The notes under the pieces were generated by a model. That model ran no database searches. It was not told the DNA's origin and was given only the letters and a program-made list of their open reading frames with translations. Below, one piece after another: positions 1-12,564 of a DNA stretch of 64,000 nt. The position numbers were made by a program, and so were the translations under genes. Each line of letters begins with the position of its first letter. The first letter of the stretch is position 1. The stretch comes from Spironucleus salmonicida (lineage: Eukaryota > Fornicata > Diplomonadida > Hexamitidae), in assembly GCA_000497125.2 (NCBI GenBank), contig CM035323.1, positions 566,001 to 630,000 of the forward strand, in the 5' to 3' direction.

Positions 1-1
1 A

Positions 2-3000
2 AATATATTTATGATTCACTAAACAACATAGCAGCGATTCCCATCAGATATAATACCATTATAAATAAGTTTTACTCAAAGCTAATAAATTTATAATATT
101 ATTTGGCAAGATGAAGATTTTGTAAAGAAGGAAATTCTTCTATGTCCAGATATGATTTTGCTAATATCTAAACATAGTGATTTTTCAGCTTATGATAAAA
201 TAATTTCATATTGTCAGTAATCAGATATTATAAAATAACATATTTACAAGCTACTTATTGAATTTGGAAGAATATTTATAGATTCATAAGAAATTTCATC
301 ATTACTGTTTAATAAAATAAATGATATATTAGAAAAAACTGTTCTTTAAAAATACGATTTTTGTGATTAATTATTAAATATTTGGGGATGTTAGCGCGTG
401 GAAACTAAATTTGGTCTATTAGAGCTTAAAATTATTGAGTATGCTACAATGGCATAATATAAAAAGTTAACAGAAATAACAGGAGATGGGAATACAATTG
501 ATGGAAAATATGCATTAATTTTAAAGGATATTAATTACATAAAACACAGAATTAAGTTGAGGCAAATAATTGATAAGAGTTCTGCTAAAGCATCCGAATT
601 AGGATAAATACTTAGAAATAATCTTAAAAAATGGTTTTCTTGTACAGATATTTAATTTACCATTGAGTAGTTACATATTCTCAAAAGAAATATTAATAGA
701 GACAAAGGTATATATAACTGTTTAACGCTGTCATAAATATGTGTTTTAGAAGATAATTTAGAGATTTTAAAAGTAGTTATTAGCTCGGAATATCACCTTA
801 ATTTACTAATGACTATTGTTACCCCTACTAAATTTGGAGATACTATTATCCCTAAAGGCTCAAATTTATTATAATTAGGAGTAATTCTTAATAGTAAAAA
901 ATGCTTACCATATTTAATGCAAAAGGGGGGCGAATTTAATTACATTAATCAAAAATCAGCAGAAGGAGAAACGATTTTTGGATTGAGTATGAGAACAAAA
1001 GATAAGTCATCTGCTGTTATAGATGACGAATAATTTTTGGCTAATGAATTAAAGAATAACGAAATTACAGGAGATAATATTTTAATTAAAAGTTTGTAGT
1101 ATAACAATATCCATATGTTACTTAAATGGGAAAAATTGATATTAAGAGTAGACTTCACATTAGAAATAATGAGAAAAGTTATGCTTAAAAATAAAGATTA
1201 CCATGCTATGATCGATTTATGTCAATCAGAAGAAGCAGTTAGAGTAACAAAACGCTTAACTACTCAAAGTATAGCATTTATTGTAGATAATTATCTATTT
1301 AATGATTAATATTGGAGAAAAATTTTAACTGATTTTTTTGATGAAAGTTTAGAAGATTATTTATCATTCAAAAATAAAGAAATATCAGGACAGCTTAAGC
1401 TCCTATAAGACTATGAATATAATAAATATAGTTTAATGGCAGAAATAGTCCCGTTGCCAAAAATAATTGAAAATAAAAATTATTCAAATAGTACTAAGAA
1501 CAATAACCTTACAATCACGTTCCCTTCTAAAATTAATGAGTAGTTTTTATACTAAACTTATAAAATTTTCAATTTAGAATTATAAAGCTAATTAGATTTT
1601 ATTATAACACTATCTTAAGACGTAGTATAAATATTTGATGACATAATTTTTAAAGGTGCAATGAAAATTATAAATAATATGATTATAGAGAAAAATTTTA
1701 ATATTCCTATTAAGCCAGATACTAGAGCTACTGATTATGAAAATGGAATTTATAATGGATTTTATCCAGTGCATTATGTAATTTTGTAACCATAAAATAA
1801 GAATTTGAAGCAAATATTAGAATTTTAAATACTAGCTAAGACTAAATCATATATCGTGATAAGTTATAATAAGACTAATGGTATATTACTGCCTCCTAAT
1901 ACTTCAACCCTTCAAATGTTGCTGATTTGTGGGAAATTTACTTATTTTTATGTCTAATTTGAAAATGTATTATCAAAGCTGAAAAATAAAAAACTTCCAG
2001 AGTTAACTACTCTGGATTAATAATACTTAGAGATACTTATAGAACCAAATTTAAGCGGTAATTCGTTATTAGATTATCTACTATTAGCTGAATTTTAAGA
2101 ATAATTTCTTGGTGTATATCAAAAGTTATAACGTTTGTATTATCAATTAAGCGATATAACTAAAATTAACATAAAAAATTAGCTAGAAATTATAATTTTT
2201 AATAATAGATTTTCTTTTATAAAGCATATATCTGATTTATTTAATATTTTTGAATAGAAACCTGATTAACTAGTTATTTTTGCAAAATAAATAATTATAT
2301 GCTTATAATAAGAATCAATTATGAACCAACTTAAATAGTTAGAAAAATCTGATTAAGGAAAATGTAACAATTTGTATTGTTAAGCATTTACTATTTTAAT
2401 ATTATTTAATGAAATAATAGGTGATGATATAAAAGACAAAGAAACTGAAATATATATAAAAAGTGTTATTAATTTTTCTTAATTTCCTAATTACTTAACT
2501 AAATTTCAATCTAATTTCGTAATCACGTAAGTAATAGAAAACTAAGCAGATTAATAATTTTTAGATATCATTGTATAAAATTAGTTTACTTCTAAATTAT
2601 TTGATTCTATAGTTAAAGGAGATACATTTTATGTTTTACAACATTATTAACAAATTGGATTATAAATTGATTAGAGGTAAACAAATTTTGAAACTATTTT
2701 TAATGGTTTTAATGCATTAGCATATGCTATTTTATTTAGTCATTTTGAACTAGTAACTTTTCTATTCTAATTTGAATCTAATTATGTATTTTCAAAATAA
2801 ATATGTATTTTTGCAAAGGATTCTTATTTAGTATTCAATAATAATTGTACTTATTTAGCATTAGCAATATTGGCATAGTCTGTATAAATTTTTGACTATT
2901 TATTACAATAACCAATTATTTTATAATAAATTATAGATTAAAAGATTAGTTATGCAGAAAGCATGACTTTAACTAGATTAGCAGCATATTGTAATTTTAA

Positions 3001-6000
3001 TCATATTTTTACTATTAAAATTATTTTATAGACAGAGTTGCTATATAACAGATAATTTGTATTAAAATATCCATATATCCCTAGCTTCCTTTTTGAATTA
3101 GGAAAAAATAGCAATATGAAAGGATTTAGATTGGTATATGAATTTGTTGATAAATATGGATCTCAGGGGTAATATTTAGATTAATTATATTATGGATTCA
3201 TTTAAAGAATAAATGGTTACTCATTAATTGATTATTTATGTTAATTAAATTAGGAAAAATTAGAACTATTATAAAACTTATCGTAATAAGCGTTACTATT
3301 TCTTTTTAAAGAATAGGAGATTAGGTAGTAAGTTAAAATACTATTGTCTGGATATTATTTCTATGATGATGATATATTTGATGATAAAATGAAACTATAT
3401 AAACAATTTTAAAATATGTAGTTTGATATTCCAATGATATAACAAGCTGATAATATTGTTCCTAGGTAAATGTATTGTAAAATTAGTCCAAATTCAAATG
3501 ATAATTATGATTCATAATGGATTACAACACTTAAGTATGATGAAACTCGTATAATTATGACAAAGATTCTTTCATATGATATTAAATTTGAAGAGCGTGA
3601 AACGAATTTAGTATTTAATATTCACAAAGGTTTTGCAGCCATTCATTATGCTATTCTATTTAATCGTAGAGATGTGGTAAAGTTATTTTTAAAAGATTAA
3701 GGTAACTTGTTTACATAATACGATACTTTCTTGTAAGGAAAAGAGAACTTGCTTTTTCTTCCAAAAAACTCATCCCCACTACATATATCAATATTATTGG
3801 AATTAACAGATATTTCTAATTTTCTTGTTTCATTTTATTAATTTGAATGGTTTGATATGGTTATAAATTCCGAAACACTTGAGAAAGAAGATACATCATT
3901 TTTGATAGAGAAAATAAATATGCCTGTATTTAAATTACCAATTATTAAAGCTGCTGCTATTGGAAATGCTTATATCACAAATTAGTATATATTAACTGAA
4001 ATTGATTATTTAGTGAAGAATAATTAAGATATACAGATTGGAAATAGTCTTGCAATATGTTGTAAAAATGGAAATTTAAAATATTTTAAGAGGTTATATA
4101 AACTAGTTGAATAATACGACAGAAAGCTAGCATTTTCTTGTTTAATGCGTCGTTATCCCTCTAATTATATTGAAAATCTTAGTTTGATTTAAATTACACA
4201 AAGACTTACAGTTTATAGAAATATAAATATAAATTATATTTGGGAAATGGAAAATTTTATTTAAAACTAGATTGGTTCTTTAAATTATTATTTTACTAAA
4301 CATAAATAAATACATGATATGGATATTGACAAGTATTATTTTGTTCCAAAAGATTGTTTAGTTTAAATTTTTTATGATGATTTTAATATTTTTAATAACC
4401 CAAAGATATTTAAGACTGATACAATGTCAAATAAAGTGGCATTCGAGTAGCAGTATATATGTAAGGATGAATAAGTACGAAAAATTGTTACTGAAAAAGA
4501 TATTATGAAATTTTAGTTAAATTTTTCAAATTAGTCATTTATTAGTACAAAATGGCTAGAGGCATGTAAATTTAATAATAGCACATATATATTATCAAGT
4601 TTTTAATATGCTGTTAATTCAGTAGAATATCGCCCTACAAACTTTAAAAATGAAATATTTTTTGGGTTTTCAGGAATTCATTATACAATTTTGAAGGATA
4701 ATCTTGACATTTTTATGTCATTAGTTAAGCATGAATATCAACAAAAAACAATTGTTGATCAAGCAGTATTTCTAAATGATGTAATTTATTTTATTCCAAA
4801 AAATACAAATTTTTTGTAAATGCTATGTATACTCAGGAAATAGAATATTCTTGGAAAAGTATGTAAAACATACACTAAATTATGCATTTAAGTATAATAT
4901 AACATTTATAACCATTCAATTTTAGACTTATTTGCATTAAGTGGTTTATTTTCAGTTGAAATAGCTTAGTATTTAACATTTCCAGCAGAGAATCTAGAAA
5001 TTTATTCTCAAGCGTCAATTAGAACTGGATCATTATAATTTATTTAATATATTTATTCGCTAAAATAGTTAAAATATTAATTTTAAAGATTTTTAATAAG
5101 TGAAATTGCAAAAGACTAGTTCCCTCCTGAGGAAATTCAAAATTATGTGCACAAGTTCTTATCAAAAATTTATGATGAGTTAGAAATATATGCAATGCGT
5201 CATCCTGAAACTTTTGAATAATAATTTATTTCTTTATATGGATAAGAAACATATGTATAAATGCGTGAAAATTTTGAATAAAAAACAAATGAAAAACTAT
5301 TAAATTAGCCAATAAAGACTAAAAATTTAATTTAAAAAATCAACCCGGCAATTATAAATTAAAATTAAACAACGCAAATAGCCAGTTCCTGGTATGATGC
5401 ATGTTTTGAAAATGATTTAGAAAAAGTACGAATACTTAATAATGTAAGAACCTTTGATAAGAGGGACTCAAACCCATAATTCAACTAATATAGAGGTTGG
5501 ACGGGGCTTCATTATGCACTTTTGAGTCATGGATATAAAACAGCATTGTATTTATTATAGTTTGAGTAGCATTATACTCCTAAATTCGATAATATTGTGG
5601 TGATAGACGGATAGTATATACTAATTCCTAAAAACACCCCTATTCTGCACCTAGTAATTGCTTTCAAATTTGATCGCTTTCTTACCTTTATAGCTCCAAA
5701 AAATGCTTTTAAGAACTAGCTCAATTCAAACCTTTTTCAAGTTTGTGTCGCGGCTGACTATTTTCCTAACGAGCATTTTACAAACTTTTACACCTTGTCA
5801 TAGTAGAATCTTATGATGGAAATTGTAGAATTTGGAGAGATCTACGCAGGAATTTCATGTTATTTGGAAGGAATTGATGTCAATATTATAAGCCTACGAG
5901 TCATTAAATAAATATTCGAAAAACTGAACGATGCCAATGGATTGTTCACAAAAGCAGTAGAATTTTGCTGGTTGAACTGGACGAATCCATCAATTTAGAA

Positions 6001-6814
6001 TTTATTGAAGACTTAAAAGCACATAAACATCACCGAGCTACACTCTCAACTGATTCAAAAATAAACCCATTCGACAATTTGCGACTACTAATAAGTATAC
6101 AATAATAATTTCATCATAGAAAATTTTATACCGCAAGACACGGTAGAAAAACACGAATTTTTCGATGCTGTTATATAAAATAATATTGATAAAGTACTCG
6201 CAAATATACAAACTTATAAATAAAAGTTTGACACACGATAAACTTCCCACTCGACGATTACTGGTTTCAATGCTCTTTTTTACGCCATATATTACCATAA
6301 TATACCATTAATATTTAAAATTTTACCACTTTAACAGACGTTCACCCTCCCTTTTGACACCATTTTGCCGAACAAATTTTTTATTTCCAAAGGAGCAAAT
6401 TTGACACAAATAGCAGCTATTTCCAGTTGCAAATACGCACTTTTTGGGGCAAAAATTAGGCCAAAAATTGATTTTCGAGGGTTTAATTTTGCATTTTTTC
6501 TGGCTCAAAAAGGTATTTTTTGCGAACTTTTAGAGCGAGGTATGGAGGGAATTTCTGCGAAGAAACACGTATAATGGGTAGAAAAGACAAGAAATTTAGA
6601 CCTTGCGGAGTTGCTCGTTCGAAAATTTTCGAAAGTGGATATCTAAAAAAACCTTAAACGCGAAATGGAAAACAAATAATTTTAAAATGATAATATAAGT
6701 CAATTTATTAAATATTGCCTAACAGGAGATGAAGTTGAGGGCGTGAAAAAAGGACAATTTGGAACCGAGAAGGAGCTTATGCTCTGGATATTGCGCAGAG
6801 GACGGCTTGATTGA
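2..6814 (+). CDS. Giant tandem ankyrin-like domain protein (5' end outside window)
   Basis: One frame is open from the left edge to a TGA at 6812-6814, at least 2,270 codons, with many in-frame TAA/TAG read as Gln. No function is recognised beyond the repeat. A divergent ankyrin-like signature (Gly-Phe-x-x-hydrophobic-His-Tyr-Ala-hydrophobic-Leu/Phe) recurs near nt 1755, 2705, 3625, 4670, 5490 and 6260. It is often followed 50-60 codons later by a Leu-Pro-Lys-Asn or Phe-Pro-x-Gly-like turn and a hydrophobic helix. The same unit forms the stand-alone genes at 7121, 8683, 22315 and 49569, so the protein looks like a tandem array of one roughly 300-residue domain. GC content rises toward the 3' end (about 5400-6800). 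Membership in the ankyrin fold is inferred from helix spacing and the His-Tyr-Ala motif. Confidence 0.75.
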
Positions 6815-7120
6815 ATTAAACATCTGTGGATATAATTTATATTCAATATATAATATTGAGTAAGTAAAATTTAATTTGTTAAATATATATTTTTATATAT
6901 TTTGAATAAAAATAAAAATAGAAGAAACCGAGTTTATAGGAAAATCAGATAACTTTATAATGAATACTAAATGTAATATAATAGTTTTATTAAATTCTAA
7001 ATAGTGTATTATTAATAATATAGATTAAGTAAAATTTCTCTAACCTGTATCGTTTAACCTGTATCGCATCCTTAGGGAGCAATGATATTATATATTATAT
7101 ACTATGTTAGAACTTTATAA
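6815..7120. other. Intergenic, AT-rich
   Basis: About 300 bp with no supported gene. It contains an imperfect direct duplication of aacctgtatcg near 7043-7067. Otherwise I see only AT-rich spacer upstream of the next start codon. Confidence 0.6.
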
Positions 7121-7930
7121 ATGGGAGCAGATTTCTCAACAAAGTGGTTTGATGCCGCATATTCCAACAATGTTAAGATATTATAAGAGTTAAAGATGTA
7201 TAATATCATAGAAGAAAGCAGTAGTTCAAGTAGGCATGGATTTGGTGCAATTCACTATGCGAGTTATTTTGGTAATAAATAGGCAGTTGAGTTTTTAGAG
7301 ACTAAAGAAGCAAGCTTGCTCACAAAATATCCAGTATGGTTAGCTTTGAATACACGAGATAATAAAAAGGTATTATTCCCAGAAGGCTTAAGTTACTAAT
7401 GTATCCTTGCATTATAAGGCAAATCACAGTTACTTATTGACAGCATACTAAGGATTGGTGTTATAAGGTCAGAGATTCCATTATTTTGTTGTTTGATAAT
7501 CGGTAATTAATATCATATCATGAGGGATTTCAACCAACGAATATTCGCTAATGTAGTCAAAAATAGCTCAATATACAGCAATCCATTGTTAGTTGCTGCT
7601 ATTCTCGGTCATATATAGTATATTAACTTTATAACTGATAGTATTAAAAAAGATTCTTATGGAAACAGTACTTGGATGTTAAAAAATGCGTCTAAAAATT
7701 TATAGTAGTATTACAACAAACTTGCATTTAAGGGTTTATAAAATATTTCAGGTATAACTTTAGCAATAGAAAATGCAAAAGATTAGATAAAATTCACAAT
7801 ATCCAAACTAGTATATAGGGATATCCTCATGGGCAATAAGATAATGGGATTGCGCTTAGATGAATTTTGTATTAAGACAACCAATGGTATGATGACTCCA
7901 TGCAACTCAATAGACCAACTTTAGAAGTGA
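7121..7930 (+). CDS. Stand-alone ankyrin-like protein, AT-rich paralogue
   Basis: 269 codons from ATG to TGA, with Gln mostly as TAA/TAG. It starts Met-Gly-Ala-Asp-Phe-Ser, followed by Trp-Phe-x-Ala-Ala. The central signature GFGAIHYASYFG lies at about residues 45-56, then LLTKYPVW and FPEGLSYQCILAL. These blocks are shared with the genes at 8683, 22315 and 49569 and with repeats in the giant gene upstream. The Gly2/Ser6 pattern fits an N-myristoylation consensus (inference). No catalytic residues are evident; a protein-interaction role is all the fold suggests. The in-frame sequence after its TGA begins the interrupted frame at about 8006. Confidence 0.8.
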
Positions 7931-8005
7931 ATATAGATATCTCATTACCTATTTTTATTTTAGAAAAATGATTCGTATTTTCTAGTAATATTTTCAAATC
8001 TATCC

Positions 8006-8473
8006 ATGAGTATGTACATTTGCACTTTAGTAGTATTAATTTTCTAAGATAATGAAGGGCTTAAAGTTTCAGCTTCTGACGAAATTTCAGAAAGTTAATA
8101 ATCAATTTCAACTGTTTGGTCTACTTATTTACTATCAAATATTGGAGGAGCAGGAATATTGACCTTATTTGTGAACTAGTTTAGCTACCTCTAGCTGGAA
8201 GTTTAGCAAATCATCCAGTGTTATGGATTCTTTGCGGTTTGAGAGTCAAATTTAAATTTAGATCTACGGAAAGCATTTTTCATTTTTAATGCACAATATA
8301 ATAGTAAATATAATGAAATATTGTAAATGAATATATCTAGAGATGCATACATGGCCCTCCTGCAGAGGCAGCGACGCGTGCAGATGAGGCAGAACTTCTA
8401 CTTCTGCGGGGTGGTGCTGAACCTGGTGGCCACCGGCGTGCTGCTGGCGAAGATAGTATCAGTGAGACTATGA
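8006..8473 (+). pseudogene. Interrupted membrane-protein frame (weak BAP31-like C-terminal part)
   Basis: Frame 2 stays coding-like from the ATG at 8006 to a TGA at 8471-8473, except for an in-frame TGA at 8240-8242. Before the TGA there are two hydrophobic stretches (around nt 7975-8060 and 8125-8240). After it comes a basic segment (LLQRQRRVQMRQNF) leading into a hydrophobic helix, faintly like the third membrane segment of BAP31/Yet proteins. From about 8350 to 8455 the DNA turns GC-rich and then returns to AT. The TGA could be a sequencing error, a real nonsense mutation, or recoding; I cannot distinguish these. Treat the BAP31 similarity as tentative. Confidence 0.35.
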
Positions 8474-8682
8474 TGTGCACACTGCCATATAATAATTCTA
8501 TTCCTCCAAATTATAATACAACTCATCGGTTTTTACTTCGGAAACTGCCAGCCTCCCTGCCTGCAGTATGTACATATATAGTATTACATGGAATAAACCA
8601 CAAACACTACACGAAGCCTAATCGTATATAATAACCATACTCCCCATTTTACACAAAATTCCACTTCTACCCCACTCCATCA

Positions 8683-9465
8683 ATGGGATCCTGTGCCACA
8701 CAGCCTTGGTTCGAGGCCGCCTAGGCCAACGACGCCAAGTTCATGAAGGGCGCCAAGCTCATGGGCTCCGTGGACGAGCGCGAGGAGTCGCCCTTCCGCG
8801 GCTTCTCCGCCATCCACTACGCCGCCTACTTCGGCTGCCGCGACGTCATGGACCTCGCCTCCCCGCACGAGCTGGACCTCGTCACGAAGTACCCCGTCAA
8901 GCTCCAGGTGTTCAAGCGCAACAAGGCCGTCGCGATCTTCCCCGCGGGGCTCAGCTTCCAGGGCATCCTCGCCATCTCGGGGCGCTACGAGATCCTGAAG
9001 CAGTCCGTCATCCGGCACGGTGTCATCAAGGCCCCGGTGCCCCTGGCCAGCTGCCTCGTGGTCGGCGTCGGCTTCAAGTTCGCCCGCCAGTTCCAGGACA
9101 TCGTGCTCCAGGACCTCTTCGTCAGGTCGCAGAACCCCTTCTCGAACCCGCTCACGCTCAGCATCGTCATCGGCTTCGGCGAGTTCACCGATCTGCTGCT
9201 CCGCGGCGCGAAGTCCCTGAACTACGGCCGCACGAACTGGATGGTCCAGGACTGCGGCTCGCACTTCTTCCAGATCGGGCAGCTGGACGCCTACCACGCC
9301 CTCAAGAAGCTCCGGCTCTCCATCAAGGAGATCGACGAGGCGAGGACCATGGTCCAGAAGGCCATGTCGGGGCTCGGCTTCCACGCCGACGACACCATGG
9401 GCGGAACCCCGCGCCACTCGCTGTCCATCAAGGACTACGTCAGGCCGGCGTTATTCTCAGATTGA
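8683..9465 (+). CDS. Stand-alone ankyrin-like protein, GC-rich paralogue
   Basis: 260 codons. The start is Met-Gly-Ser-Cys-Ala-Thr followed by Trp-Phe-Glu-Ala-Ala, colinear with the genes at 7121 and 49569. The signature FRGFSAIHYAAYFG is followed by LVTKYPVKL and FPAGLSFQGILA. The C-terminal block GFHADDTMGG and a following SIKDYV match the 49569 paralogue. Codon use is strongly GC at third positions. Only one reassigned codon remains, an in-frame TAG at about residue 15, which proves that code 6 applies here too. Gly2/Cys4 suggests possible dual N-myristoyl/palmitoyl modification (inference). Upstream flank is AT-rich; the gene sits in a GC island that continues into the convergent gene ending at 9525. 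Confidence 0.85.
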
Positions 9466-9524
9466 GTTTCTTTTCGCACTTGCTCCCCGGTCCCCGAGGA
9501 GAGCGCTGTTCCCAAATATATTTT

Positions 9525-11156
9525 TCACTCGGCCCGCAGTTCTGCTGCGATGCTCTCCCCCAGCCCCGGGAGCCTCCGCTGCAGCCGCAGCGCCTGCACG
9601 AGCACCCGGCTGCGCTCCAGCAGGCCCGCGGCTAGCAGCTGCCGCACCTCGGAGTCCGTGAACGCCGTGAGCAGCGAGTAGCAGTTCCCGTTGGGCCACA
9701 TGCTGTGCGCGGCGAGGCTCTGGAGGAAGGCGATGCAGCAGAAGCGCTGGTACGGCAGGGCCTTGACGCCCGCGATGAGGCGCACGATCTGGCTCAGCGT
9801 GACCAGGAACCCCCGCGGCAGCGTGTAGTCGTGGTGGTGGAACCGGCACACGAAGCAGGACTCCTGGTCCACGGCGCGTATCAGCGGCGTGAAGAACTGG
9901 TCGAAGGGGGCGGCCTTCTGCTCGTAGATCGGCTGCAACACCACCATGGGCGCCATCTGCTTCCGGCCCTCGTGGTCCAGGATGTGCCGCTGGAACGAGC
10001 ACTGCACCAGGATGTCGAACACCTCGGAAAGGTCGCCCCTCTGCGTGTTGATGAACGTCATCAAGCTCTTCAGGTACGGATCCACAAAGTGATATGAACG
10101 AAAAGCTAGCATCTTTGTTAAACGTATCATCTATTACGTATCAACTGGTGATGGCATATATGAAAGTAATCTTTATTAAGTTAGTCCCAATATATTATGT
10201 ACAATTGTCTATGTCTGATTGGATAAGAAACCGCTGAATCGTGATTAGTCATATGCTGTTGACGATTCTTGAGTATCCTCTGTTTGTTCATACAAACTAA
10301 CAACAAATACATGTTTTTCATCTTTATATTTATCCTTTGTTGGTATTACACCAGTTGTATCATGTAAATCAATGCAGTATAATTTATTCTCTTCTTAATT
10401 TACTGAAATTAAAAAATCATCAATCATGAACATTTCTTCATATTTTGATGATTCAAGGGTAGCACTGGCTAATATATGCTCCTTATGTTTCCGCTATTAC
10501 AAATTTTACTCTATCATCAGTAAAAATTTGTCAATACTTTCAATGAAAAGCTTTTTTAAAATTGGTTGATTTTATTCAATAAGAATGATTGCTTGTTATT
10601 TTTTAGGCTTCATCAAAACTTATTTTCTATGTTAAGATTAAAATAAGCAGGCAACTCCTGATTCATCACACTTTATTATAATAATATCATTATCTGTTTT
10701 GATGATGAGATAATTTTAAAAAATAATATGCTACTAATATGAACCAGCAAAATGAATGTTATGCTTGAAATGAATAAACAGGCAGCATTTTTTGGATTTA
10801 GGAAATAAAAAATTATAAATTTTGATCTTGTCAAAAGTAATAATTGCAAAATAGTCAAAAGCTAGCCAGAAGAAGGTTATTATTATTTTCTTTATTCGAA
10901 TTCTCACATCATCTTTCATTGCTTCTTAAAATACTATTTTCCTGTTATTATTACGATAGCAATATCGAAAGCCTGCTGACATTGGTTGAATCTTCAAATT
11001 TACCTAATCATTATCAGTGAACAAGTCTGGAATATTGAGTGTCAGAGTTTTATTTGTGCAATTATTTATTACAGTAATTATGTTATTTGGTGTAATAGAT
11101 GATCTAACTAGTGCAATTTATAGTTATTCATCATATTCTTAAATGGAATTTTTCAT
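9525..11156 (-). CDS. Unknown protein, AT-rich 5' two-thirds joined in frame to GC-rich 3' third
   Basis: 543 codons from the ATG at 11156 to the TGA at 9525-9527. An in-frame ATG at 11192 could extend it by 12 residues. The N-terminal part has alternating short hydrophobic strands suggestive of a beta-rich or propeller-like domain. The C-terminal third looks helical and Leu-rich. That overall plan resembles propeller plus helical trafficking subunits, but I do not recognise a family. The codons change abruptly near 10085: upstream uses TAA/TAG and AT-ending codons, downstream is GC-rich with CAG only. The frame is uninterrupted across the junction. It is convergent with the gene at 8683, with 59 bp between stop codons. 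Confidence 0.75.
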
Positions 11157-11329
11157 TTATACCAAATATATATTTATATTATTATATTGCATAGAGATAT
11201 GTTACGTTTATCAATATCTATTTAAAGACGATATTAAATTATAATCATCACAACAAACTATATTCTAGTTAATTGTTTTATAGTATAATAATGAGGTTCA
11301 TAATTTCTTTCCAGCCACCCTTCCCTAAA

Positions 11330-11707
11330 ATGGAAAACCCTCTTGTACCATCAAACCCAACACCGTCAATTCCAACCCTATCAAAATCATAAAAACGATC
11401 TTTTAAATTACAAAAGCGATAGAATAAAATTACTTTTGATCCAAAGGATATGCACAATTTTGCAAACTAAGCGTAAGCACGACACAAAGAACGTTAACTC
11501 AAATATAATACTAAAAAATTAGTATTGAAATAAGAAGAGGAAAAGTAGATTAGAAATGAGAAAAACTCACTGAGTGGAGTGAAGATTCAAAGCGGTATTG
11601 CTATTTTAAAAAAAGTTAAGAAAGTTAACAGTATGACAATTGAGGACATTAAAAAGAGATTATTAGAGCTCTAAAATGAGGGAGAAAGCGAAGTAGATGC
11701 TGAATGA
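11330..11707 (+). CDS. Small basic charged protein
   Basis: 125 codons, ATG to TGA, with several TAA/TAG as Gln. The product is Lys/Arg/Glu-rich with a Pro/Ser-rich N-terminus and a predicted helix in the middle (alternating charged and Gln residues), ending in an acidic tail. It could be a nuclear or nucleolar RNA-associated protein, but no motif is diagnostic. It is divergent from the minus-strand gene whose start is at 11156. Confidence 0.6.
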
Positions 11708-12564
11708 GAAAATATTTTTATAGTGATTATATAAAAATTATTTTTAATTATAATAAATGAAATTTTATTACAGTTTTGTAATTTTCTATCAATATTAATA
11801 AAAATTAATAATAACTGGAATAAGATTGTTTGTTATGTTATCAACTTACTAACTATACTATTATACCAATATTCGTTTCATCATAATCTCTTAATATTTA
11901 AATCACTTTGATAAATTAAAAAAAAATATTAAGATTAATATCAATTTTATGTAATAATAGAATTTACATTACTAATCCAACTACATTTTTATAATATTTA
12001 GTCGTTATTAAATAGTTTGTTAGGCTATACTATTAAAATTATAGTTATAATAACAAATTAATATGGATACCATAAGACCAAGTTAATAAATATTAAACAC
12101 CATATTAGTTTGATCTAAAATTGCCTAATGCAAATATTTATAATCTATAACTATGAACAATCCTCCAGTAAGCTGAATTTTTTAATCACAATTAAAAGGA
12201 GAACGTATTATCTATTTATTTTTACTTTAGATAAATATCAGTAAATAAATATTCAATAATAATGTAATAGCATTCGCTATTAATGAGGTAAACGATGTAT
12301 AAACTTAAGAAACGAATAAATTAATTTTTAAACATACTGATAATACTATAATATATACAATTTAATGAAAATTTAATATTTGATTGTTTAAAATTCGTAT
12401 ATTAAAACCTTATATCATTATGTTTAGAACAAAAAATAATTTAGATATTAGAAAATATACTATCATATATTATATATTAATCTAATATTATATCTTATAA
12501 ATAACTTATTTTGTTACATATTATAATGCTAATAACTAATCCGCTTCATTTCAAATTCCGCAAA
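11708..12564. other. Intergenic, very AT-rich
   Basis: About 860 bp of very AT-rich sequence. Both strands were read with TGA as stop and no convincing coding frame or RNA gene was seen. It probably carries the upstream region of the CFAP52 gene. Confidence 0.6.

Noticed and set aside
8683-9465. Bacterial horizontal transfer as the source of the GC-rich genes
   Set aside because: GC-rich members are colinear paralogues of AT-rich local genes, one retains a reassigned TAG, and composition changes inside single genes.
8680-9635. Antisense and alternative frames over the GC-rich ankyrin-like gene
   Set aside because: Arg/Pro/Ala-rich shadows without motifs; the sense frame aligns with AT-rich paralogues.
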